Below are positions 1-10,196 of a DNA stretch of 64,000 nt, in pieces. A program made the translations under genes and the position numbers. Positions within the stretch are counted from its first letter, which is position 1. Each line of letters begins with the position of its first letter. The notes under the pieces were generated by a model, which worked only from the letters and a program-made list of their open reading frames with translations, ran no database searches and was not told where the DNA came from. The stretch is from positions 151,530,843-151,594,842 of the forward strand of contig NC_073693.1 of assembly GCF_029784155.1 (NCBI RefSeq), given 5' to 3'. The DNA is from Uranotaenia lowii (Eukaryota; Arthropoda; Insecta; Diptera; Culicidae).

Positions 1-340
1 ACCAAAACGATTTGTTAGAGTAAATTTGAATATAAACATCAATTTTTCTTTAACCCTTAGATACGGTTGTAACCCTGCGTGATTCGATGAAAACTTTAAA
101 TTTTATATAATTTACTTTATTTTTTCTTCTTGTGTGTTTGAGAACAATGCATAGATTCTGATAAGATATGCTTTCTTTTTACAAATTTTTCAAAAAAAAT
201 CGTCCAGACCTGACCGTGTGGATTCGTTTGGTAGTAAATATGGTATTTTTAAAGTAAAGGATCATCGTTTTTTTGGCAACTATTTTGAAGACAGCTAGCT
301 AAAATTCGACATTCATCTGATTCAATATAAAATAAGCAAT

Positions 341-600
341 TTCCGCTCAAGATCATATTTTAGTTCCGCTCAAGATCAGTGTGGTTCCGCTCAAGATCAG
401 AATTCTTACTTCAGTAAAACAGCTCTAGAGTTATTAGGATTTACTCTAAAATATTCTAAAAATCATCATTAGAAAGCAGAAACCAAGATCTATCCGCTGA
501 ACTGAAAAAAAAATTTGTTCGGATATAACCCAAAACCATACCGCTTGACCAACTGTTCCGAGTTGCGTCGAATTGAGCCAATTGGTTCCGCTCAAGATCA
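341..600. repeat. Four dispersed copies of a 15-bp motif
   Basis: The 15-mer TTCCGCTCAAGATCA occurs at 341-355, 364-378, 385-399 and 586-600, all in the same orientation. The first three are close together and the fourth is about 190 bp away. Spacers are of unequal length and unrelated. It looks like a decayed local duplication or the subterminal part of an unrecognised repeat. No gene is visible in bases 1-600. Confidence 0.8.
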
Positions 601-639
601 TTTACCCTAGCTTTGCGCCTGTTTTGACATGTTTTGTCC

Positions 640-735
640 CAGATTTCACTATATCGGACGAATATTCGTTTGGCCGAATAGTTGAAAAGGTCAATATTCG
701 GTATTCGGCCGTTCGCCGAATACTTCTATTCGGTA
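640..735. repeat. ATTCGG-rich inverted-motif cluster
   Basis: CGAATATTCG, GGCCGAATA, ATATTCGG, TATTCGGC and CGCCGAATA follow one another on both strands. Such self-complementary clusters often form the ends of hAT-like non-autonomous elements. No target duplication or partner end was found, so it is left as an unclassified repeat. Short open frames crossing it are not considered genes. Confidence 0.45.
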
Positions 736-739
736 CATT

Positions 740-3700
740 TCTACATAGAACATAGAAGAATTTATTCAAAATATATATTTGATAATTTAATTTAATTTGA
801 TAAAAAATAGAAAATATATGAATTGTTTCAAAGGAGCCAGTGATCAAAGTCAGATGTAAATTCATATCCAAATTGTTAATCCTAATTTCATAATTAAGCT
901 GCGCTTTATTTAAATTGAGCCCCCAGCTAACATTTTTGTAGATATATTTCTCAACAATTTTGTTATAGGTTCGATTTATATTATAGAATGATCGTATGAA
1001 ACTCTAAATAACAGCACCTACAAAAGTGAAGCCAATATACGTACATATTTTCTAATTTTGGCTAAAGTGAGAAGAGTATACGATTTGAACGATATTCGAC
1101 ACCTTATTCATACAGACTGAAAGAATGCAAGAGAGCATAAGTTTTTTCTCTCAACGCATGCGCAACCGTTGCCAGCAACAATATTTGCTGCCTTTGTCAT
1201 TGGGCAATTCTCGCAAATACACCATATGATTTTTAACAATCTGGTGTCACTGATGGTCGCAGAGAGAACAATAAAGCTGTTCTCTCATTTGACCCACGAA
1301 TTAGAAAAATAAGGAATTGAATCGTCTTCAAAATCGCCAAACATGGCGGACTTTCAATCATATCCGATTTAGACCATTTAATCCGACTTCGAGTAACAAT
1401 TTTTACGACCTTTTATTTGAGTTAGTTGGAATTACGATTCGCAGTAACGTTTTCAATGACTGGAGTTATTATTTTTAATGCAATTTTATGATTGCTGGGC
1501 ATGAAGTGTAGCTAATCTTTCTCCTCCTTCTCATTCTCCTTCTCCTTATAACACCGATGCATCGTGAAAAATGATAAACTTGCGTTGATCATTTTTCTTA
1601 TCAACATTGTGTCTGATACACAGAACATGAATTGCAGATACTACTACGGTTAGGCCAACCATGTGATGTAAAACGCAAAAGATACAGGAACATGAAAGGA
1701 ATGAAGCATGGAGTTCACTCCCCCCTCCCAACGCTTCATATGATTATATATTTGGTTATGAAGTGATATGTTTAATTTGCAAAGATGAAAACTTGAAAAA
1801 ATTATTTTTTTAAAATTGGACTGATTCCAACCGAGACTTCCACAGCTCAACGCAAATTTCATAGGTAATCCAATCTTTACCATCGTTGACCTCTATGCAG
1901 CCGTGTCAAACATGTCTTCAAGCGAACGATGCTTGCTTAGATCCCTCCGTGAAGTGTAGCTAATCAACACAAAAATTCAGAATTGAAAAACAAACAAAAT
2001 TCGCAAAAAAGTAGGAGTTGCAAATTTACTTGAAATTTTTACTTAATATTAAAATGAAAATAATTTTTTTTATCATTTTAGAAGGTAAAATGTTCAATGA
2101 AAACATCTTGGAATTTTGAAAACTCACTTATTACATTTAATTTTAACTCAGGTGTGTACATCAGTGAAATAAATTATTGATAACAATAGGGAACTGCATT
2201 TTTGGTACCTCAGATATTGTCTAGATTATCAGATTTCCAGAAATACAAGTCTGTTAGTATGACAAATTCAAGTACTTTCAAAAATTTGTATAGATATCAT
2301 TAAAACTATTTATGACATCATTAAAGCAAGTGTTAGAGTAAATTCTGTTAAAATTTTAAATTCATTTAACAATTTGGTTGAAGACTGTAAAACGATTTGA
2401 CATATGCTATCAAAATTTTCAAATATTAAATTTAGTTTAAGTCTACTTCAAATTTTTTTCGAAATTTCCATATTTTACAGAATTGAAAAAAAAAAAACCA
2501 AACGAAAACACCTATAACTTTTTTTCACAGCATTTGAACTTATTCGCGGTCTTCGATCATTGAGATGAAACATTTAATTTCAAAATATATGTAATGGTCT
2601 CTAGTTTTCCAAAAAACAGAAAAAAAATTCTAAAATGACTTTTTATCTATTTCTCGAAGTTATCTCGAAAACAAGGGCTGATAGAGAAAAACTGATAGCA
2701 TAAATATGAGGCCCTCAAAGCAAAAGAGATATAAGCGCAATAATGGTAGTTTTAAAGTTAACAATGCAAAGCAAATATAGAGATAACAAGAATTTAATGG
2801 AACTTTTTTTTAATTTTAAAAAGATAACATTTCAGAAATTACTGAAAAAAGTAAAAAAAAATATAGTTTTATTTTAATTAGCAAATTTGTTGAAAAATAC
2901 ATAACAGTTCGGCTTTTGTTTCAACAAACATTCAAAATTGAATTTGAAACTTATTTCAAAATTCGTTGAAATTCCCTAAAATTTACAAAATGGGAGGATG
3001 TAAACAAAAGAAATTTTAAACTTGTTTTCAGAAATAAAAATAACTTTCGGTCTTAGGGTAACTTGATAATTGATTTGAAACCAACATTTTAAAAATTTTT
3101 GTAATATTTTACAGTTTTGTAAATAAAAGTGCAGAAATTTCTTAAATGATTTAAACCTATTTTCAATAAGAATAGCTCTCAAATTCTTTACACATGTAAA
3201 TTATGATTTTGTGGCCCTGTGTAGTTTATCAAGGTCCTTTTGCATTTGGTTTAAGAATTTTAAGGAGCAAGAAACGCAAAATAAAGTCAGGGCTGAAACT
3301 AAGTGATTGGTTATAATGATAATAAAGTAATGAATACTTGGTATAAGATGTATTTTTACTGAAATTTTTACTTGGAAAAAATCCCTCATTGAGATTAATC
3401 CCCTGAAAGCTCGATCGCCCAAAGCACTTAGAGAGCAGACTGAATTGTATATATCGAATTTACAAGTTGAGAATGCATTACTCTATGGTAAAACGTAATC
3501 TTTACTTGAACTTTTTGAGTTCTAAATTTTGTTTATAAATTGAATTTTGAATCTGATCGAGAATTAAAAATAATTCTAGTTCGAAAGTAATCAACTTCTC
3601 ATAGTTTTAAAATATTTTTTGTTATTTTTCTTAAAACTGTATGAAAACCACCTTCACGAACACATCACATTCTTGAAATAAAAAAAAAATCAGTTTAAGG

Positions 3701-4184
3701 AATATCGAGATACTAAAGCTTGGTTCTTTTAGAAATAGGACAGTTACGAATGCGTGTATTTAAAAAACCATTCGTTTGATCGAAATACTTTCTATGAAGG
3801 AAATGAAGGTAATCTTATGATAATTCATTAAAAAATTTGTAAAAAAAAACATTATTTAAATGTTAAGAAAAATGTCGCTCCTTTCGTCCGGCGCTCACTT
3901 TTATCAGTCATGATATTTATCAGTTTTTACAACTTTAACTTCGTCTAATCTGTATTCTAGGTGGCTGCATCCTCCTCCTTTAATTTCTGCTACTTTTCTG
4001 TTCAATACTTATCTTTTAAAAGAAACTGAGGGCAATTAAGTAAAAACCACTGTTTCGAAATTAACAATACTTGATTATTTTTGAGCCACTTAAAAGCGTT
4101 ATTAATGGAATTTCTGCTGGTAAAACCAGACAATAATGAAATTAAACCATCATGGGATCAGTATAGATCATAGGTTGCAAAGGG
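740..4184. other. Non-coding AT-rich DNA
   Basis: About 3.4 kb without a convincing gene. Only short frames full of Phe, Lys, Ile and Asn occur, as expected by chance at this base composition. Homopolymer A/T runs are common. No tRNA, LINE or LTR signature was recognised. Confidence 0.6.
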
Positions 4185-4186
4185 TA

Positions 4187-5137
4187 CCGTAAACTGGGGG
4201 AACTTTGATCAGCGGGGTAACTTTGATCAACATGAAATTTTTGCAGATAATCATCATTGACTAAGTTTAAAGTTGAAATATCTGAAAACTGTTTACTACG
4301 TTTGAAAGCCTATAAAATAAGTCACAAATAAGCTAAATTTGGTTTTTATTAGAAGATTTTTTATATTACTTCAAATGTAATTTTAAAATCTTAAAATATC
4401 TCGGTTTTTGAAGGCTCACAAACAAACATCTCTCCTGATCAAATTTAAGCATTTAGGAGCAAATGGGTTGTTTAATATGAAAGTTCCACTTTTTTTCTTG
4501 GTTTGGGTCTAGTTTAAGTGTTATTTTTATGGTCATTTGGTGATAATTTTTGGATATTGAAAAAAATCGGTCATTTTCCATGAAAAAGCTCGTATAGGAA
4601 AAATTTTCTAAAACCCCTATCAAATGGTTAGGTTTGAAGAAAAATAGAACGTAGGAATAGTGCGAGGACTCAGGGAATTGTCTGAAGATAAAATTTTATT
4701 TGTTTTTGAGGCCAAAAAATATTAAGAAATGTTTATAATTTTTGCCCCTAAATGTATGCAGCAACACTGTCCATCTTTTGAGTATATTTTTTTTTTGAAA
4801 GAAAACGTTGAAAAATTCAATCGAGTCCAAACTAAAATACTTTGATCGATATTTTTAGCCTTCTGTGCTAAATGGCATCAAAACAATAAATTTGAAGATG
4901 TTGAGATACGTTTAAACCAAAGTTATCAAAGTTACCCCGAAACTCGAAATCTGGTTTTGTAACAAACATTTAATTATGACCACAAATATTGTTTGAATTT
5001 ACTAGAATCAATGATCATGTTTGATACTCCTCACCTCAGTAAGGGGTTTAAAGATTTTAGGTATTACGAAAAAGCAACCCCTTCCAAAATATTCAAAAAT
5101 GAATGAAAAAAGTGATCAAAGTTCCCCCAGTATACGG
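4187..5137. mobile_element. TA-flanked MITE, family A (full copy)
   Basis: A 951-bp element lies between TA dinucleotides at 4185-4186 and 5138-5139. Its left end reads CCGTAAACTGGGGGAACTTT followed by GATCA. The right end is the reverse complement with one change (CCGTATACTGGGGGAACTTT). The phrase 'ggggtaactttgatca' is repeated in tandem just inside the left end, and a reversed copy of the phrase lies at about 4926-4943. No transposase is encoded. TA duplication and terminal inverted repeats suggest a Tc1/mariner-like or related TA-targeting family, but the superfamily is an inference. Other copies: 23556-30610 (interrupted) and about 51930-52448 (5'-truncated). Confidence 0.8.
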
Positions 5138-5990
5138 TACATAAGAGGCATTTAAAAACAACAAAAACTAAAATTTTCGTTTTTAAAATTGTTGTTTTTC
5201 TTTCACAGGAGTAGAGCCTTGGTAGAGCATTGCATTTTATACAAAACACCCAGCAAATACATGCTTTAATATGCTTGGACCTTACCACGAGCAGACATGT
5301 TATGGGATTCAAACGCTGGAATTTTTTTGATATAGGGGTTTTCATAAGTTTTATCGTCCATCAGAAATCATCTATCTCATAACCTAGGTACCAGCTATAC
5401 AGCTAACGTTAGGTGTGTATGACTTAGAACGAGGCAACACTTTCAGCTTATCTGAGAAAAAAATTGCTGGACGTTTCAGCGATTTACACCTTTTTTTGGC
5501 TTATTCAAAATTAAAACTGATAATCTGTTAAAAAAGGGTATGTTTTTGGCATTGAAAAACTATAAATTCATTTGACATCACTGCTGGGTAGCTAGTAAGC
5601 AGTGATTGAATTTTGCTGAGCATGAATTGATCAACCTTCTCTCGCTCACTGCTTTACTCGGAAGCAAAGGTTGCTTTGGGGCAGCGAAAACGACAAAACC
5701 GATGATGCATACGCTCTCAATATGGCCCGCCTTCAAGAAGCAGTACCTATACATTCGAGGCAGCGAATCCAAAAAACCAAACGAATGGCTCTCACTCATC
5801 TCCTGTTACAACCTTGAGGGAACCGAATTCAAAAGGCAGAGCAAACCCGAGTCTCCTCGTTTGTGCCTGGATCGAATCCGTGAGGTTTTTCTGCTATTGC
5901 TATTATTGCACAGCAACCGCACGCAGGCAGCTAGTTTTTTCGTTTCTTTTCCTCCCTCCTTTTTGCACTATACGTTGCGGGCCGTACAAC

Positions 5991-6455
5991 CAGAGGTGCC
6001 AGGTCGTTTTGTCAAAAATCAGGACAACGCGAAGAAAAAAATCAGGATTTTTCAGGACACCACTAAATGGGAGAAGTTAACATGCAGTTCTGCTTAGATT
6101 GCATAACTTAAGGCGAAATATAGGTGCTGAAGACGCCTCAAATTATGCAACTGAAGCAAGAATAACCTTGGCTGGCCTGTAGTTTATATCAAAAATCATC
6201 ATTTAAATATCACTTGAACCAAAGATTATCATTGGTTAAACAGATTAAACTACTTTATTTAAGATGTGTTTGATGTTCTCATCATTTAACAATATGTTTA
6301 GTTATAATTTGGATTTTTTTTTAAATCAGGACAAATCAGGTCAATTATGGGCCATTTTTCAAAAATCAGGACAATACAAGCGTTTTTGAAAAATCAGGAC
6401 GGCCTCTCCGAAAATCAGGACAAATCCTGAATAATCAGGACACCTGACACCCCTG
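5991..6455. mobile_element. hAT-type MITE with 8-bp target duplication
   Basis: The left end is CAGAGGTGCCAGGT and the right end, reverse-complemented, is CAGGGGTGTCAGGT. The flanking 8-mers are CGTACAAC (5983-5990) and CGTGCAAC (6456-6463), 7 of 8 matching. CAG termini plus an 8-bp duplication are hAT hallmarks. The interior repeats the phrase 'aaaatcaggacaa' several times on both sides. It has no coding capacity. A lone end of the same family lies at 40988-41036. Confidence 0.85.
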
Positions 6456-6989
6456 CGTGCAACGCAATAAGTTCGGTTGTTTTTGTTGTTGCCTCAACCT
6501 TTGCGGCGAGGTTGAAGATGTTCTCCTCAACGACAGCTATCGGCTGGAGTTATTCAAATTCAAGAAAGTAAATGAGTGTGTGTGCCTCGTCTTCTTCATG
6601 CAACATGTAGCAACCGAACGTTGAGAGAGTTCGTTCGGGGCAGCAAACGAATAGTGTCTCTCAGAGCAGATCCTTCTCATGGGGGGAGGTTTTTTTTTCC
6701 TGTTGGGGAGAGAGTCCACTGCGACCATTAAGTTGATCTATTGTGGTATTACCCCGCGTTGCTATTTTTACTTTGCTATGCTACTTGACACCCCTGCACT
6801 ATTGGTTGAAGTTGCAGTTGTTTACCGGTAGCACTACGAGCACACACATAACTAGGTAGGATCTCCAAGTGCAATCTAAGTTCCCTACCTGTGCATCATT
6901 GCGGCGTACAATTCCAAAGTATACACGGCTAGCATTTCACTAATGCTAAAACCGCCAACCTTCATCATACTATGTGTGCCAGGTTATGT

Positions 6990-7058
6990 CACGACCGGGA
7001 TTCGATCTCATGAACGTTGGCTTAGAAGACAAGTATGCTATCCTCTAGGCCACGATCT
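6990..7058 (-). repeat. tRNA-like SINE head or tRNA pseudogene
   Basis: Read on the minus strand, 7058 to 6990 has a box-A-like TGGCCTAGAGG and a consensus box B, GATCGAATC, at tRNA-like spacing. 'cttcta' sits where an anticodon loop would be, resembling tRNA-Arg(TCT). The acceptor stem does not pair and the anticodon stem is imperfect, so it is not a functional tRNA. It is best read as the pol III promoter head of a tRNA-derived SINE or a decayed tRNA copy. No poly(A) or A-rich tail was found. Confidence 0.55.
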
Positions 7059-7299
7059 GCTGGCTATGGGGGGAGGTTTGAATGAATGTATATGTATCGT
7101 CTCCTGTATAGCTATGCGAGGCCTCAAAGTGTGTATTTTGAATGCCTCTGATGAGAAAATTGGTGAGGATTTCAATCACTGCTAGTAAGGTATTGCATGA
7201 CTATTTTGAAAAAAACCGTCGCAGTGATGTCAATTGAATTAATCGTTTTTCAATGCCAAAAGATATACCCTTGTTAAACAGCTAATAACTTTTTTTGCC

Positions 7300-8205
7300 T
7301 AAAAAGATACAAAGTTACGGTCTTGGACAAAGTTGTTCAGCGGAGATTTTCCTTTATAAATTGGCACAATAACCATTATCAGGCTCGATTCCAGAGAAGA
7401 AACCAAAATTATATCAATTTTTCAGTACAAAATAATCAATTTTTCTCATACAAACATAAAAGTTCAAATTAACTCATGTAAACGTTACTTAAAAATTCTG
7501 CATAAAATCATGGATGAGTTTTGAACCAAAACGAAGCTTTTTAGACCCCAGGATTTGAGAAATTTAAAAATAACCCCAAATCGACTCAGTCTAGTGTTGT
7601 GAGTGCTTTCGTCATATGTATCCTAAACAAAAGTTCACTTAGAAAATGTCCCACTACGATTAATATTTTTTTTTGGAATTGGTTCGATATCCTGCATTAT
7701 ATTAAAAAAAAATAATTGAAAATATTAGTTGCAACAGGATGCATAGTCAATATTTAAATTGTTGCTTCCTTCAGATACCCAGTACCTTACATCTCAAACA
7801 GAAACAAATCTTTCGTTTTTGTTTGCCTACACTTCGTCATCGTCATGACCCAGTGGAACAGAAACCGATCTTCCCATTTATAATCAGTACCTATGGCTGA
7901 TGATGCTAATAATAAAACAAATTTTCCTCGATTCCCCCAGCCTCCTCTTGATGTTTCCCATAAATGCTTAACAAATAACGCTAAACATCATAATTTGCAT
8001 GTGAAAAGCTCCAATTGGATCCATGCCACCTTTTGGACCTCGGCTGAGTAGCTTCAGAAAGTTGGGGAAAAAAAACATCATCGCCGCCATGTCTATTTCG
8101 CTTCGTCTGCCGAAATGGCTATATTGTGGGAATATTTCCCAGAACCCCCTGACTGGCGAACGTCATCTGACTGGCTCATCGTTCTTCAAGAGGTAGAAGA
8201 GTGAT
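7300..8205. other. Non-coding DNA
   Basis: No gene or repeat was recognised. The part from about 7780 is less AT-rich than its surroundings and could be upstream sequence of the small gene whose last exon lies at 9022-9137, but no specific element can be proved. Confidence 0.45.
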
Positions 8206-8209
8206 TGCC

Positions 8210-8242
8210 CATAAATATACGAGCGCCTTCCTACTCAGAATG
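8210..8242 (+). promoter_or_regulatory. Weak TATA/Inr candidate
   Basis: 'cataaatata' at 8210-8219 is followed by 'ctcagaa' with its A at 8237, about 27 bp downstream. This resembles an insect TATA plus initiator but is spaced slightly short. It lies 0.8 kb before the exon at 9022-9137. A short ATG frame at 8279 followed by a possible donor (gtaatt, 8296) would join that exon in phase, but would add only a few residues, so the link is speculative. Confidence 0.25.
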
Positions 8243-8289
8243 TAGACGAGTTTTTGCTATTTGAATTGCTTGCTACTATATGCTAGTGG

Positions 8290-8388
8290 TGGGTGGTAAT
8301 TATGCTTGGCGAATCTGTTATTAACCTTTGCACTGATGTTATTCAGAAGTTTGAAGCTAGAATGATTCGTTGTAGTAATTACCACCCA
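8290..8388. repeat. 13-bp inverted repeat containing TAATTA
   Basis: TGGGTGGTAATTA at 8290-8302 is matched by its exact reverse complement at 8376-8388, separated by 73 bp. Each arm holds a TAATTA core of the kind bound by homeodomain proteins. It could be a paired binding site or a relic of a small foldback. Confidence 0.5.
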
Positions 8389-8624
8389 AGTGGGTTTGTT
8401 TTGGGGTCGCTCGCTTAAATCTGAACTATGCTTGTTGGGTACTATTGCGCCAGCTCATTTTAACAAAAGTGAACTACTGGCACAAATGTACTTTATTTTT
8501 TTAATCAGGGCTTGAAGAGATTTACAATGTTGAAAATGTACAATGATATTGCCTTCAAAAGCGGAAAAAGAAATAAAAACAACGAAAAGTTGCTGGAATG
8601 ACATTTTTAATAGCAAAGTACTGT

Positions 8625-8727
8625 GTACAATTTTTCCCTATACACTTGGGTGCATGTAGGTGGCACTTTGAAATGTAACTTCAAAGTGCCACTTACATGC
8701 ACCCAAGTGTATACTAATAAATTGTAC
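8625..8727. repeat. Near-perfect hairpin, 33-bp stem and 9-nt loop
   Basis: Arms 8639-8671 and 8681-8713 are reverse complements except for one position that would be a G-U wobble in plus-strand RNA. The loop is 'aatgtaact'. Beyond a 5-nt mismatch on each side the pairing resumes (GTACAATTT at 8625-8633 with AAATTGTAC at 8719-8727). The size and near-perfect pairing suit a small foldback element, a young inverted duplication, or a hairpin-RNA/microRNA-like precursor. Confidence 0.85.
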
Positions 8728-8945
8728 TGAAATTGTCCCATACATAGCAGACTATTTTAATGCCCTTGTGTAGGCAATGCCAACATTTAGGACGAAATAA
8801 AAAATATTTAAAGGCACATTATTGATTATAAATGGTCTTAAATAAGATATTTTTTTTTGGAAAATAGGTTTTTGTTAAACTTACATGACACACATGAACT
8901 CTTCTGACTTCTGATGAACCTTCTCATGATTAGACGTTACAAGAA

Positions 8946-9137
8946 TTGCATTCAATAAAAAAATTGTTATTACTACTTATGTACAATACATTTTTTTTTA
9001 ATTTCATCTTTATTTTTTTAGTTCATGTCGCCAAGACCGCCCACTACGCTCATCATGAGCATGAGCCTATCTACCAGCCCTATGCCGATTATCACGATGG
9101 ATACTACAGCCATTACGATGATGGACATTACTATTAA
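8946..9137 (+). CDS. Terminal exon of a small His/Tyr-rich protein
   Basis: The supported coding part is 9022-9137, after a T-rich tract ending in AG (9020-9021). It encodes about 38 residues ending in a run dominated by His, Tyr and Asp ('HYAHHEHEPIYQPY' then repeated Tyr/Asp/His) and then TAA. The biased composition and following poly(A) signals argue for a real exon. Two models are possible. The exon is spliced to an upstream exon (it starts at codon position 2), or the whole frame from the ATG at 8946 is used, giving 63 residues with a hydrophobic N-terminus resembling a signal peptide. That stretch is, however, mostly the pyrimidine-rich intron end, so splicing is favoured. Such composition is seen in secreted or cuticle-associated insect proteins; the family was not recognised. 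Confidence 0.5.
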   Translation: MHSIKKLLLLLMYNTFFFNFIFIFLVHVAKTAHYAHHEHEPIYQPYADYHDGYYSHYDDGHYY

Positions 9138-9725
9138 GTAGAGCCGAGACTCAACTGTTGCAGCGATCAAACAGCCAATGCCATCTTGACAGTTACCCGG
9201 GCTTGAGAAATTCCATCCGGAATCAGCATCAAGGACCGGGAATCAAAATCCGAGATCTAACCCGATGACTGAACTGCATCAAACCAACCCACATCACACC
9301 AAGATCAGGATGAAGGGGCTACGTCAATGATCTCGTACCAATGTTTTGCTGCTAAGTGAAAAACCTGTTGTTAACGTGTTTTATAAAACTGACGTATTTA
9401 CGTTTCTTCGTGTCCTCAACCTAACTCTCATCTGTTTTAAACTTGTAAATATGTACAAATTACATGATGCCTACGAAACTCAATAGAACTGATTACTGCC
9501 TTGCCGTGAGGCTAAGTTCTCATCTTTACGCTCATCTACAGATTGTTGACTACGTTTTTAAAATCTTACACCAAATTTGTTGACACTGCCGAATCTAAGC
9601 AACACTTTGCAATGTAAAATTACTCAAGATACACTAGTTTGTAAGAACTTCTATTATTGTTTATTACCTGTAAGACGACATTTCGCGAAATACAATAAAA
9701 CGGAAAGAAATAAACGTTTTCAAAA
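9138..9725 (+). terminator. 3' UTR and poly(A) signals of the His/Tyr gene
   Basis: The sequence after the stop at 9137 is richer in G and C than the surrounding DNA and has no repeats. AATAAA occurs at 9694-9699 and again at 9709-9714, followed by T-rich sequence. This fits a ~580-nt 3' UTR with cleavage near 9720-9740. Confidence 0.5.
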
Positions 9726-9857
9726 AATAAATTATGCGTGATTAAATAAGATGACAATGTTCTATTGGATAGCATACCTACCAGTTTTCATTTTTATTGG
9801 AAAAATGCAATACGTTGCAGTAGCTACAATCAGGAAGATGTTTTTTTTTATATGGAT

Positions 9858-9940
9858 GGATAGAAGGTTAGATGAAATGAAAGATGGTGAAAATCAGCGG
9901 GTTGCATTTATTTATTTCATCTTTCATTTCATCTCTATCC
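9858..9940. repeat. Small foldback related to the long-TIR family
   Basis: Arms 9858-9886 and 9918-9940 pair around 'gatgaaatgaaagatg', with a 6-nt gap in one arm. The interior 'gatggtgaaaatcagcggg' matches the centre of the foldback at 20496-20830 with one change, so this appears to be a core remnant of that family. Confidence 0.6.
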
Positions 9941-10196
9941 CTAAATTTAAACATAGAATAAATTTCTCGTAATTTTGATCACAATCCGAAGAAAAATAAA
10001 GTCAATATTGCGAAAACAATATTTGCCTTGTATAGACGACCTTTCCAGAAGGGTCATTCGAAAATCTGAAAATATTGTTTATTATTCCTTGTCCTTATGA
10101 GCATCCATGCCAAATTTCAGCTCTCTAGCTCTTAAGACAGCAAAGCCTATAGAGGACAAACACAAAAAAATACAGAAATTGCTTTCTATATATATA

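Larger units (their letters stand above)
5521..7295. repeat. Large composite inverted-repeat element
   Basis: Two imperfect arms face each other. The left (5521-5614) contains 'tttggcattgaaaaac', 'gacatcactgc' and 'agtaagcagtgattgaa'. The reverse complement of the right (7171-7295) contains the same blocks in the same order, with an extra ~30 bp between the last two. The 1.5-kb interior holds a hAT MITE (5991-6455), a tRNA-like sequence (6990-7058) and a possible second hAT end ('gacacccctg' ending at 6796). This may be an old long-TIR DNA transposon that later absorbed insertions. No transposase was recognised. Open frames at 5606-6097 cross the MITE boundary and are not credible genes. Confidence 0.55.

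Noticed and set aside
341..600. CRISPR-like direct repeats (four copies of a 15-mer)
   Set aside because: The genome is an insect's, the copies are short, the spacers are unequal, and no cas genes exist. Local duplication is sufficient.
573..871. Overlapping open frames on both strands
   Set aside because: They cross the self-complementary ATTCGG cluster; their length and composition are explained by the repeat.
5606..6097. 163-codon plus-strand frame
   Set aside because: It runs across the left boundary and target duplication of a hAT MITE, so it cannot be an ancestral gene; no recognised motif.
6990..7058. Functional tRNA-Arg(TCT) gene
   Set aside because: The acceptor stem does not pair and the anticodon stem is defective; only the pol III boxes are convincing.
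8279..8300. Short first exon spliced to the His/Tyr exon
   Set aside because: The donor (gtaatt) and phase fit, but the product would have only a handful of N-terminal residues with no signal sequence, and the donor lies in an inverted repeat; kept only as a low-confidence note.
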